From: Streptomyces sp. NBC_00154
GTDB lineage: Bacteria; Actinomycetota; Actinomycetes; Streptomycetales; Streptomycetaceae
Reading direction: 5' to 3'
Assembly (NCBI RefSeq): GCF_026342835.1
Contig: NZ_JAPEMI010000001.1
Coordinates: 620,001 to 684,000, forward strand
Length of the DNA: 64,000 bases
The position numbers were made by a program, and so were the translations under genes. The notes below the pieces were generated by a model, which did no database searches, was not told the DNA's origin, and saw only the letters and a program-made list of their open reading frames with translations. Position 1 is the stretch's first letter, and the number at the start of each line of letters is the position of its first letter. Shown in pieces: positions 46,809 through 55,412 of this stretch.

Positions 46809-49226
46809 GTGCACATATCCAGACCGCGTTCCGTCCTGCTGGCCGGCGCGGTCGCCGTGACCCTCTCGGCGACCGCTCTGCCTGCCGCCTTCGCGGCGCC
46901 GTCCTCGACCGCCGTGATCTCCGAGGTGTACGGCGGCGGGGGCAACTCGGGTGCGACGCTCACCCGCGACTTCATCGAGCTGGCCAACGCCGGCTCCTCC
47001 GCGTACGACCTGTCCGGCTTCAGCGTCCAGTACCTGCCGGGCTCGCCGTCCGCCGGTTCCTTGTGGCAGGTCTCCGCGCTGACCGGATCCGTCGCCCCCG
47101 GCGGCCGCTACCTGGTCGCCCAGGCCGCGGGCACCGGCGGCACCGTCGCTCTGCCGACCCCGGACGCCACCGGCACCGTCGCGATGTCCGCGACCAGCGG
47201 CACCGTCGCCCTCGTCTCGGGCACCACCCCGCTGACCTGCAAGACCGCGGCCGACTGCGCAGCCGACACCCGCATCGTGGACCTCGTCGGCTACGGCTCC
47301 GCGGTGGTACGCGAGGGCAGCGGGCCGGTGACGGGTACCTCCGCCACCGCCTCCGTGGCGCGCGCCGCATCGCTCGCCGACACCGACGACAATGCTGCCG
47401 ACCTGTCCGCGGGGGCCCCGACACCGGTCAACGCGGCCGGTGAGACGTCGGGCGGTGCGGGACCGGGCGACCCGGGCGACCCGACCGAGCCCGGCACCGT
47501 GCGGGTGCACGACATCCAGGGCACCACCCGCGTCTCGCCGCTGGACGGCCAGTCGGTGACCGGCGTCCCCGGCATCGTCACCGGTGTGCGGACCAGCGGT
47601 TCGCGCGGCTTCTGGATCCAGGACGCCACGCCCGACGCGGACCCCCGTACGGGCGAAGGGGTCTTCGTCTTCACCGGCTCCGCCGCACCGGCCGTCGCCG
47701 TGGGCGACTCGGTGCTGGTCAGCGGCAAGGTGGACGAGTACTACCCGTCGACCACCACCCAGTCGATCACCGAGATCACCGCCCCCAGGGTCACGGTCCT
47801 GTCGTCGGGCAACGCGCTGCCCGCGCCGGTCGTGCTCGACGCCGCCTCGGTACCGGACGCGTACGTCCCGTCGGCGGACGGCGGATCGATCGACGCGCTG
47901 GCCCTCGACCCGGCGACGTACGCCCTCGACCTCTACGAGTCGCTCGAAGGCACCCGCGTCAAGATCGCCGACACCCGGGTCACGGGCGCGACGACCGCGT
48001 ACCACGAGGTCTGGGTGACCATCAAGCCGAACGAGAACCCGTCCCGGCGCGGCGGCACGCTGTACTCCTCGTACACCGACCAGAACACCGGCCGCATCAA
48101 GGTGATGTCGCTCGACACCACCAGCCCGGTCCCCGTCGCGAACGTGGGCGACGTGCTGTCCGGCACCACTACCGGTGTCCTGGACTACGACTCCTTCGGC
48201 GGCTACAACCTCCAGGCCACCGAGCTCGGCACGCTCACCGACCACCACCTGCGGCGCGAGGTCACCCGGAAGCAGAAGGGCGAGGAGCTCGCGGTCGCCA
48301 CGTACAACGTGGAGAACCTGGACGCGCTCGACGAGCAGGGCAAGTTCGACACCCTCGCCGCGGGTGTCGCGGTCAACCTCTCCTCGCCCGACATCGTGTC
48401 GCTGGAGGAGATCCAGGACGACAACGGTGCGGTGAACGACGGCACGGTCGGATCCGACGCGACGCTCAAGCGGTTCACCGACGCGATCGTCGCGGCGGGT
48501 GGCCCGCAGTACGCGTGGCGCTACATCGCCCCCGAGAACGGCAAGGACGGCGGCGAGCCCGGCGGCAACATCCGTAACGTCTTCCTCTTCAACCCCGAGC
48601 GGGTCGACTTCGTGGACCGCCCGGGCGGCGACGCGACCACTGCGGTGACGGCCGTGAAGACGAAGAAGGGCGTCACCCTGTCGGCCTCGCCCGGCCGGAT
48701 CGCCCCGACCAGCGACGCCTGGGACGACAGCCGCAAGCCGCTGGTCGGTGAGTTCCGCTTCCACGGGAAGCCGGTGTTCGTCATCGGCAACCACTTCGCC
48801 TCCAAGGGCGGCGACCAGCCCCTGCACGGGCGCTACCAGGAGCCGACGCGCAGCTCGGAGACGAAGCGCGTGAAGCAGGCGACGGAGGTCAACACCTTCG
48901 TCAAGTCGCTGCTGGCGGCGGACAAGTCGGCGCAGGTCATCACGCTCGGCGACCTCAACGACTTCGCGTTCTCGCCGACGATGGCTGCGCTGACCGACGG
49001 CAGGACGCTCAAGCCGCTGATCACGACACTGCCGGAGAACGAGCAGTACAGCTATGTGTACGAGGGCAACTCGCAGACACTCGACCACATCCTGATCAGC
49101 CCCGGTGTCCGCTGCTTCGACTACGACGTGGTGCACATCAACGCGGAGTTCGCCGACCAGGCGAGCGACCACGACCCGCAGATCGTGCGCGTGGACGTGA
49201 ACGCCCCGGACCACGGTCAGCACTGA
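46809..49226 (+). CDS. Secreted nuclease, lamin-tail domain plus endonuclease/exonuclease/phosphatase
   Basis: 805 aa extracellular enzyme. Signal peptide (VLLAGAVAVTLSATALPAAFA), lamin-tail domain at about 35-150 (VISEVYGGGGNSGATL, RDFIELAN), an OB-like region around DIQGTTRVSPLDG, then an EEP domain from about 485 (VATYNVENLD, SLEEIQDD, VIGNHFASKGGD, GDLNDFAFS, LDHILIS, ASDHDPQI) with the metal and His/Asp catalytic residues. Likely degrades extracellular DNA or phosphoesters for phosphate. GTG 46809 start. No PHO box recognised upstream. Confidence 0.92.
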   Translation: MHISRPRSVLLAGAVAVTLSATALPAAFAAPSSTAVISEVYGGGGNSGATLTRDFIELANAGSSAYDLSGFSVQYLPGSPSAGSLWQVSALTGSVAPGGRYLVAQAAGTGGTVALPTPDATGTVAMSATSGTVALVSGTTPLTCKTAADCAADTRIVDLVGYGSAVVREGSGPVTGTSATASVARAASLADTDDNAADLSAGAPTPVNAAGETSGGAGPGDPGDPTEPGTVRVHDIQGTTRVSPLDGQSVTGVPGIVTGVRTSGSRGFWIQDATPDADPRTGEGVFVFTGSAAPAVAVGDSVLVSGKVDEYYPSTTTQSITEITAPRVTVLSSGNALPAPVVLDAASVPDAYVPSADGGSIDALALDPATYALDLYESLEGTRVKIADTRVTGATTAYHEVWVTIKPNENPSRRGGTLYSSYTDQNTGRIKVMSLDTTSPVPVANVGDVLSGTTTGVLDYDSFGGYNLQATELGTLTDHHLRREVTRKQKGEELAVATYNVENLDALDEQGKFDTLAAGVAVNLSSPDIVSLEEIQDDNGAVNDGTVGSDATLKRFTDAIVAAGGPQYAWRYIAPENGKDGGEPGGNIRNVFLFNPERVDFVDRPGGDATTAVTAVKTKKGVTLSASPGRIAPTSDAWDDSRKPLVGEFRFHGKPVFVIGNHFASKGGDQPLHGRYQEPTRSSETKRVKQATEVNTFVKSLLAADKSAQVITLGDLNDFAFSPTMAALTDGRTLKPLITTLPENEQYSYVYEGNSQTLDHILISPGVRCFDYDVVHINAEFADQASDHDPQIVRVDVNAPDHGQH

Positions 49227-49272
49227 CCTGACCGGCCCGCCCGGCGGGTATCGGGAGGGATTCGGGCGTCAC

Positions 49273-49296
49273 GAGCTGTGCGGCCCCGCACAGCTC
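49273..49296. terminator. Bidirectional terminator after nuclease
   Basis: Perfect 9-bp stem GAGCTGTGC with its complement and a 6-nt loop, between the nuclease and the convergent hydrolase. Confidence 0.6.
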
Positions 49297-49370
49297 TCCG
49301 CCGGCTCGGCCGCAGCGTGCGAGGATCCGACGATGCGGTCGAGCCGGGAGCCGCGAAATCACCGGCCGGT

Positions 49371-50288
49371 TCAACACTTCGGGGCGAATCCGGGGGCCGC
49401 CGCGCCATGCCCCGCCCGACGCGGGCGCGGCAGTGCGGCGAGCCCCGGGGCGGTGTCGAGAGGGCGGTCGGTGAAGAAGCGGGCCACGAGATCCGCCACG
49501 TCGTCGGGCCGTTCGAGGACGACCCAGTGGTCGGACTCCGTGATGGTGAGGAACCGGCTTCCCTCGATGGTGGCGGCGAACTCCCGTTGCTGTGCAGGGG
49601 AGCTCACCGTGTCGTGCTCGCCGGCGAAGACCAGAGCGGGTACGCCGGCAAGGCCGCCGGAGAAGTCCGGGGGATCTCCCAGCACCCGGCACACCGAGTC
49701 CGCAGCATGCGGGGAACGGCACAGCGCGTGCAGGAGCGAGCGGCGTACGTAGCGCAGCGCCAGCTCCCTGCGGTGGACCGTGCGGTCCGGGTCGAGGCAC
49801 ATCAGCCCCTCGGCGGCCAGGGTCGCGGCGCCCTCGAGGTCACCGGCCTTCAGCCGGTCCTCGGCCCGTCGCCAGTGGGCGCGTTGGCGGTCGTCGATGT
49901 GGGACGGCACGCCGCCGAGGATCAGCCGGGCGATGCGGCCCGGGTTGCGCTGAGCGCACTGGAGGGCGATCGAGGTGCCGTAGGAGTACCCGAAGAGATT
50001 GACCTTCTCCACACCCAGGTCGTCGATGATCCGGGTGAGGGCGGAGCGCATGATCCCGGCACTGGGGACGGCCGGGAGGGCGTCTGCCCCGCCCATCCCG
50101 GGCAGGTCGGCGGTCACGACGTCGGCGACTGCACCCACGTGGTTGTCCATCTGGGGCCAGCCGAACATTCCCTGGAGTGCACCGCCGAGGATGACGACCG
50201 GTTCGGTGCGTGGTGCGGGCTGCTGCAGGAGCCGGTAGCCGTACCGCAGTCCGTACACCGACAGCGTCCGGAGAGTCTCCTCGGGCAT
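49371..50288 (-). CDS. Alpha/beta hydrolase of the ACP-KS cluster
   Basis: 305 aa. Oxyanion region VVILGGALQGMFGWPQ, nucleophile elbow FGYSYGTSIA, acidic residue in ALVFAGEHDTVS, and catalytic His in ITESDHWVVLERP. A long cap lies between about 135 and 210. It starts 21 bp after the ketosynthase stop and closes the three-gene operon, so it may release or proofread the ACP-bound product. The C-terminal extension is Pro/Arg/Ala-rich. Confidence 0.82.
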   Translation of the reverse strand: MPEETLRTLSVYGLRYGYRLLQQPAPRTEPVVILGGALQGMFGWPQMDNHVGAVADVVTADLPGMGGADALPAVPSAGIMRSALTRIIDDLGVEKVNLFGYSYGTSIALQCAQRNPGRIARLILGGVPSHIDDRQRAHWRRAEDRLKAGDLEGAATLAAEGLMCLDPDRTVHRRELALRYVRRSLLHALCRSPHAADSVCRVLGDPPDFSGGLAGVPALVFAGEHDTVSSPAQQREFAATIEGSRFLTITESDHWVVLERPDDVADLVARFFTDRPLDTAPGLAALPRPRRAGHGAAAPGFAPKC

Positions 50289-50309
50289 GCGGGGTCTTCC
50301 GTTTCTGCG

Positions 50310-51692
50310 TCAGGCCCTGGTGAGGACGAGTGCGGCGTTGTGGCCGCCGAAGCCGAGTGAGGTCTTGACGGCGACGTCGAACACGCTCGGCCGGGCCTCC
50401 TTGCTGACCACGTCGATGGGGATCGCCGGATCGGGCGCGTCGAGATTGACCGTGGGTGGCACGAGTTGGCACTGGAGCGCGAGCACGGTCAGTGCCGTCT
50501 CGATGCCGCCCGCGGCGCCGAGGGTGTGTCCGGTCATCGCTTTGGTCGAGGTGACGAGGGGATGGTCGCCGAGTACCCGGCGGAGCATCGTGCCCTCGAT
50601 GAGGTCGTTGGCCACCGTCGAGGTGCCGTGGGCGTTGACATGGCCCACGTCCGCGCCGTCGACCCCGGCGTCGGCGAGGGCGGTGCGCAGCGCGCGTTCG
50701 ATGCCGAGCCCTTCGGGGTCGGGGGCGACCGCTGAGTACGCGTCGCTGGACGCCCCGTATCCGGCGATGTGAGCGCGGACCGTGGCGCCGCGTGCGCGGG
50801 CGTGCTCCGGGCGCTCGAGCACCAGGAGGCCGGCGCCCTCGCCGACGACGAAGCCGTCGCGGTGGGTGTCGAACGGGCGGCAGGCCGCCTCGGGGTCGTC
50901 ACAGCGGGTGGAGACGGCCTTCAGTTGGCAGGCGCTGGCGATCAGCAGCCGGGAGCAGACCGATTCGGCGCCGCCCGCGATGACGATGTCGCAGGCGCCG
51001 GTGCGCAGCATCTGGTGGGCGGTGCCGATCGCGACGGTGCCGGAGGAGCAGGCGGTGGAGACGGCCTGACTCGGGCCGCGGGCACCGAGGTCCGTGGCGA
51101 CGCTGCTGGCGGCGCCGTTGACGACGGTCAGCGGGGCGAGCTTCGGGGAGACCCGGCGCGCACCGCGCCCGGCGAGGGTGGCGTGCTGCTCGTCGTAGAA
51201 GGGCAGTCCGCCGTGTGCGGAGCCGATGACGACAGCGACCCGTCCGCTGTCCCAGACCGAGGGGTCGAGCCCGGCGTCGGCGACGGCTTCGCGGGCCGCG
51301 ATGACGGCGAGCTGCGAGAAGCGGTCCATCAGCCGGTGCGTGGCCACACCGAGGACGGCCTTCGTGTCGAGGCCGGTGATCGTGTACATGAAGTCGCAGG
51401 GCAGATCGGTGAGTTCGGGCCGCCGCCGGACGGAGGGCGCGGCGACTGCCTCGGACACGGTGCGCCAGGTGGCACCGGTGCCCACGCCGGCGGAGGTGAC
51501 CAGACCGATTCCGGTGACGGCGGCACTGAACGGCTCCAGCCGCTGCGGCGGGATCCGACGCGCGGCAACCGGACGGGCCACCTGGCTCTCGCCGGCCGGC
51601 CGGGCCATCACGTTCTCGTCCCCCGGACAAGCCACCCGACTCCCGGCGACCGGGCGGGCCACCAAGCTCTCGGTGGCCGGGCGCGTTGTCAC
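50310..51692 (-). CDS. Beta-ketoacyl-ACP synthase (KAS I/II type)
   Basis: 460 aa condensing enzyme. Catalytic triad: Cys at about 215 (VSTACSSGT), His at about 354 (NAHGTSTVAND) and His at about 388 (KAMTGHTLGAAGG). The N-terminal 45 residues are unusual: short repeats of the form ES-x-VARPVA before the conserved AVTGIGLVTSAG begins near residue 58. GTG 51692 overlaps the ACP stop by 4 bp. A later Met in the extension (VMARPAGE) is an alternative start. With ACP and hydrolase it forms a compact condensing unit, not a full fatty-acid or PKS cluster. Confidence 0.9.
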   Translation of the reverse strand: MTTRPATESLVARPVAGSRVACPGDENVMARPAGESQVARPVAARRIPPQRLEPFSAAVTGIGLVTSAGVGTGATWRTVSEAVAAPSVRRRPELTDLPCDFMYTITGLDTKAVLGVATHRLMDRFSQLAVIAAREAVADAGLDPSVWDSGRVAVVIGSAHGGLPFYDEQHATLAGRGARRVSPKLAPLTVVNGAASSVATDLGARGPSQAVSTACSSGTVAIGTAHQMLRTGACDIVIAGGAESVCSRLLIASACQLKAVSTRCDDPEAACRPFDTHRDGFVVGEGAGLLVLERPEHARARGATVRAHIAGYGASSDAYSAVAPDPEGLGIERALRTALADAGVDGADVGHVNAHGTSTVANDLIEGTMLRRVLGDHPLVTSTKAMTGHTLGAAGGIETALTVLALQCQLVPPTVNLDAPDPAIPIDVVSKEARPSVFDVAVKTSLGFGGHNAALVLTRA

Positions 51693-51922
51693 GCGGCCAC
51701 CTTGCCGTGGATCGTCTCGACCAGCCGGCCCCAGGTGTCCCGCGAGGTCAGCTGGACATCGTCCAGATCGACCCCCATCCGGTCCTCGATCAGGAGCCGC
51801 AGCTCCTCCAGAGCCAGTGAGTCCAGGCGGAGCTGATGGAGCGGCACCTCGGGACCGATCGCCAGGGGATCGGTGCCGAAGTTCGACACCAGCAAGGTAT
51901 TGATCTCTTCCGCTGTGCTCAT
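51689..51922 (-). CDS. Acyl carrier protein
   Basis: 77 aa with the phosphopantetheine Ser in QLRLDSLALEEL (LDSL motif; Ser at about 36) and typical helices (STAEEINTLLVSNF, DRMGVDLDDVQL). ATG 51922 has GGAGGAG 7 nt upstream. First gene of the ACP-KS-hydrolase operon; the GTGA overlap with the KS indicates coupling. Confidence 0.88.
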   Translation of the reverse strand: MSTAEEINTLLVSNFGTDPLAIGPEVPLHQLRLDSLALEELRLLIEDRMGVDLDDVQLTSRDTWGRLVETIHGKVAA

Positions 51923-52271
51923 GGGGCACTCCTCCGCTGTCGTACACGGTGACGCCTGCCGCGCGAGGTGCACGTGCCATCGGGGGACGCCGGCCGGTTC
52001 CGGAGGGACCCTTTATACGCCTTCGCGGTGAGGTGTCCGCTCCTCCTTCCCTCGTGCGGTGGTTGACCGTCCAGGTGTACGAATCCACAGCTCCGCGCGG
52101 AGAAAACCCGATCCGTCGGCCAACTCCATCGGAGTGAAAGGGAGTTCGACACGCCTCAAGATCATTGTCATGCCCTGGACACATGAATACCTTGACCGGG
52201 CTTCGTGGCCCTCGGCCCACCCCACCAGGGTCCGGGGGCCGTGCTTCTCCCCCCACAGAGCAGGAGCAGGT
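51923..52271. other. Divergent intergenic region, ACP operon / amidase
   Basis: About 350 bp without a gene I can support. On the minus strand a TATAAA hexamer (about 52012-52017) could be the -10 of the ACP operon. On the plus strand the amidase leader contains no clear operator. Nothing else recognised. Confidence 0.3.
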
Positions 52272-53897
52272 ATGCCCAGACGAGCCGCAGCCCACACCGG
52301 GCGCCGCGCATCCGTCCTCGCGACCCTCGCCGTGACCGCACTGACCGCGACCGGCACACCGGCCGCCGCCGCCCCGGCCGCACATCCCCCGGCGTCCCCA
52401 GCCGACAGCCGCCACGCCATGAACCGGGCGTTCGTGCGGGCGGCCGGAAAGTTCGACGTACCGCGTGATCTGCTCGCTGCCGTCGGCTACGGCGAGACCC
52501 ATCTCGACGGCCACACCGGGCGCCCCAGCCAGGCGAACGGGTACGGCGTGATGCACCTGGCGAGCAACCCCGCGAGCCGGACGCTGGAGAAGGCGGCCGC
52601 CATCACCGGCGAGCCGCTGTCCCGGCTGCGGCGGGACACCACGGCGAACATCCTGGGCGGTGCGGCCGTATTGCGTTCGTACGCGGACCGGCTGGGCCTG
52701 GACGGCGACGAACGCGACGACATCGACGCCTGGTACCAGGCCGTCGCGCAGTACAGCGGCACGACCGGCCGCCCTGCCGCCCGCTACGCCGACACCGTCT
52801 ACGCATTTCTGGCACAAGGGTTCGCTGCCACCGTTCCCGCCGGCGAGCGGATCTCGGTCGCCGCACGCCCCGTCGATCCGGTGAAGGGCACGCTCTCCGC
52901 CACTGCCGGACGCGCCCCGATCACGCCTTACCCGTCTGCACTGTGGGTCCCGGCCGACTCGCACAACTTCACCGTCGGCCGGACGGCAACGATCGACAAG
53001 CTGATCATCCATGTCACGCAGGGCTCGTACGCGGGCTCCATCAAGTGGTTCCAGGACCCGACGGCCGAGGCGAGCGCCCACTACGTGGTCCGCTCCTCCG
53101 ACGGGCAGATCACCCAGACGGTGCGCGACAGCGACACCGCGTACCACGCGAAACAGGCCAACGCATCGGCGCTCGGCATCGAGCACGAGGGGTACATCGA
53201 CGACCCGTCCTGGTTCACGGACACGATGTACCGCGCCTCGGCCGCGCTGACCAGGGCGCTGTGCGACAAGTACGGGATCCCGAAGGACCGGGCCCACATC
53301 ATCGGGCACAGCGAGGCGCCGGGCACCGATCACACCGACCCGGGACGGTACTGGGATTGGAATCGCTACATGGGATTCGTCGAGGGCGACAGCAGCAGCG
53401 GGAGCGGGAACAGCACCGGCGGGAGCAGCAGCGGGAGCGGCGGGAGCAGCAGCAGCGACGGGCTGGGCTTCGCCTCGTACACGCTCCTGCAGAGCGGGGC
53501 GTCGGGCGCCCAGGTCACGGCGGTGCAGCAGTTGCTGAACACGCAGGGCTACACTGCCGGCGCCGCGGACGGGAACTTCGGCGCGGCCACGCTGAGCGCG
53601 GTGAAGGCGTACCAGACGACCCGCGGGCTGCCCGCGGGCGGCATCGTCGGGCCGAAGACCTGGACCGCGCTCCTGTCGGCCGGTTCCACGCCGACTCTGC
53701 GGCAGGGCGACTCGGGCGCCGCTGTGAAGCGGCTCCAGCGGTCGCTGACCGCGGCGCTCGGCACGACCGTGGATGCCGTCGGGACCTTCGGTCCCGTCAC
53801 CGCGACGGCAGTGCGCACCTACCAGACTCGCCAGGGGCTGGCGGTCACCGGGATCGTGAGCAGCAACACCTGGGCGGCGCTGCACGCCGGGCGCTGA
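52272..53897 (+). CDS. Secreted N-acetylmuramoyl-L-alanine amidase with peptidoglycan-binding repeats
   Basis: 541 aa. Tat- or Sec-type signal (RRAAAHTGRRASVLATLAV), a transglycosylase-like helical domain at about 45-180 (VPRDLLAAVGYGETHLDGH with a Glu), an amidase_2 domain at about 225-370 with zinc ligands in LIIHVTQGSY, ALGIEHEGY and GTDHTDPGRYW. After a Ser/Gly linker come two PG_binding_1 repeats (about 400-465 and 475-540). Cell-wall hydrolase, perhaps for turnover or predation. ATG 52272 with AGCAGG just upstream. Confidence 0.92.
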   Translation: MPRRAAAHTGRRASVLATLAVTALTATGTPAAAAPAAHPPASPADSRHAMNRAFVRAAGKFDVPRDLLAAVGYGETHLDGHTGRPSQANGYGVMHLASNPASRTLEKAAAITGEPLSRLRRDTTANILGGAAVLRSYADRLGLDGDERDDIDAWYQAVAQYSGTTGRPAARYADTVYAFLAQGFAATVPAGERISVAARPVDPVKGTLSATAGRAPITPYPSALWVPADSHNFTVGRTATIDKLIIHVTQGSYAGSIKWFQDPTAEASAHYVVRSSDGQITQTVRDSDTAYHAKQANASALGIEHEGYIDDPSWFTDTMYRASAALTRALCDKYGIPKDRAHIIGHSEAPGTDHTDPGRYWDWNRYMGFVEGDSSSGSGNSTGGSSSGSGGSSSSDGLGFASYTLLQSGASGAQVTAVQQLLNTQGYTAGAADGNFGAATLSAVKAYQTTRGLPAGGIVGPKTWTALLSAGSTPTLRQGDSGAAVKRLQRSLTAALGTTVDAVGTFGPVTATAVRTYQTRQGLAVTGIVSSNTWAALHAGR

Positions 53898-54184
53898 CCC
53901 TTCGTGCCGGAACGCAGCCGCTGAACGCGTCCACCACGAAACGGTGGGCCGGAGGCCGTTCGGGCGGGCCATCGGATGGGCCGTCAGGTGTCTGACGGAC
54001 CTGTTCCATTGGGCATCTGACCTCTGCTCCCGCACAGCGGATGCGGCCCGGCGGCCCACCGTCCGGGGCGCCGGCGCAGAGCCCGTTCCGGCCTGCCCGG
54101 GACGCTCGACCGCTCACCCTCGGAGGAGACTGACAACGACCACCGCCATGTGTGGGCCACGGGATGTCACCGAGGAGAGCCGTT

Positions 54185-55225
54185 GTGAGAGTCGGAGCCG
54201 CACGATCCGCCGCGGCCCGGTGGGTCGCCGAGCACGCCGGGACCGATCCCGGCTTCCGTGGTGCGTACTTCAGTGGTTCGACGGTCGGCCTGCCGGACGA
54301 CGCCGAGCTGTCACCGTCCTCCGACGTCGACATCGTGGTCGTCAGGGCAGAGGACAGTCCTCCGGCCAAGCCCGGAAAGCTCCGATTCCGCGGAGCGCTC
54401 CTGGAGATCAGCCACCTGTCGTGGGCGGAGCTCTCCTCGGCGGACGACGTCCTCTCCTCGTACCACCTGGCCGGGAGCTTCCGCAGGGACACGATCATCG
54501 CCGATCCGCCCGGCCGGCTGCGCACCCTGCACGCGGACGTCTCCCGCCGGTTCGCCGAACCGGCCTGGGTCCGCCGCCGGTGCGAGGACGCCCGCCACCG
54601 CGTCGAATCCCGCCTCGCCGCGTTCGACCCCTCCGCACCGTTCCACGAGCAGGTGACCGGCTGGCTGTTCCCGACCGGGGTGACCACCCACGTCCTGCTG
54701 GTCGCCGCGCTGCGCAACCCCACCGTGCGCCTGCGCTACGTCGCGGCCCGCGACGTCCTCGCCGTGTACGGGCACAAGCGTCTCTACCCCGAGCTTCTGG
54801 AACTCCTTGGCTGCGCACGGCTGTCCGCGCACGTCGTACGGCACCATCTGGACGAGCTGGCCGACACCTTCGACGCCACCGCCCGGGTGGCCAGGACGCC
54901 GTTCTTCTTCAGCAGCGACATCGCCGCGCAGGCACGGCCGATCGCCATCGACGGGAGCCGGTTCCTCATCGACCGGGGCGACCACCGCGAGTCGGTCTTC
55001 TGGATCGTGGCCACGTTCGCCCGCTGTCACACCATCCTGGCCGCCGACGCCCCGGAACTGCACGCCGCGCTCGCCCCGGCCTTCCGGGCGCTGGTCGCCG
55101 ATCTCGGCATCACGTCCACGGACGATCTTCTCCGCCGTGCCGAGGATGTCGGCCGGTTCCTGCCCCGGCTGTGGCGGACCGCCGAGGCGATCCTGGACAA
55201 GTCGGTGGGCCGGCCGACCCTTTGA
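54185..55225 (+). CDS. Nucleotidyltransferase-domain protein
   Basis: 346 aa. N-terminal NTP-transferase core: G31-S32 then D47-x-D49 in FSGSTVGLPDD...SSDVDIVVV. The C-terminal 200 residues are helical (HVVRHHLDELADTF, VFWIVATFARCHTIL). Similar size to aminoglycoside adenylyltransferase-like proteins, but I cannot assign a substrate. GTG 54185 has GAGGAGA 6 nt upstream. It is followed by an MFS exporter gene on the same strand, so the pair could be a small resistance module; inference. Confidence 0.72.
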   Translation: MRVGAARSAAARWVAEHAGTDPGFRGAYFSGSTVGLPDDAELSPSSDVDIVVVRAEDSPPAKPGKLRFRGALLEISHLSWAELSSADDVLSSYHLAGSFRRDTIIADPPGRLRTLHADVSRRFAEPAWVRRRCEDARHRVESRLAAFDPSAPFHEQVTGWLFPTGVTTHVLLVAALRNPTVRLRYVAARDVLAVYGHKRLYPELLELLGCARLSAHVVRHHLDELADTFDATARVARTPFFFSSDIAAQARPIAIDGSRFLIDRGDHRESVFWIVATFARCHTILAADAPELHAALAPAFRALVADLGITSTDDLLRRAEDVGRFLPRLWRTAEAILDKSVGRPTL

Positions 55226-55289
55226 GGGCACCGCCGCACTCCTTCTACGGGGTGTCCGCACCGACCGGTCGCCTGCTACGTTGCACGCA

Positions 55290-55310
55290 TGTTCCTCCCC
55301 CGTGCCTAGG
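55290..55310 (+). promoter_or_regulatory. Candidate leader peptide and attenuator hairpin for MFS gene
   Basis: Seven-codon frame MFLPRA-stop begins about 6 nt after TACGTT, a plausible -10, so it may be leaderless. 12 nt after its stop lies a hairpin CCGCACCC/GGGTGCGG (55323-55347). Short leader peptides of this kind precede antibiotic-induced efflux genes in streptomycetes. Chance occurrence is possible. Confidence 0.3.
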
Positions 55311-55412
55311 ACACCGCACCGACCGCACCCCGCCACACCGGGTGCGGCACTCCGGCGTCCCTGCACACGCACAGCGCGTAACTCCGCGCTGCCTTCGCGA
55401 GGAACAGTCCTC

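Noticed and set aside
49371..51922. Idea that this is a type II polyketide cluster
   Set aside because: No chain-length factor, cyclase, ketoreductase or tailoring genes next to it; only KS, ACP and hydrolase.
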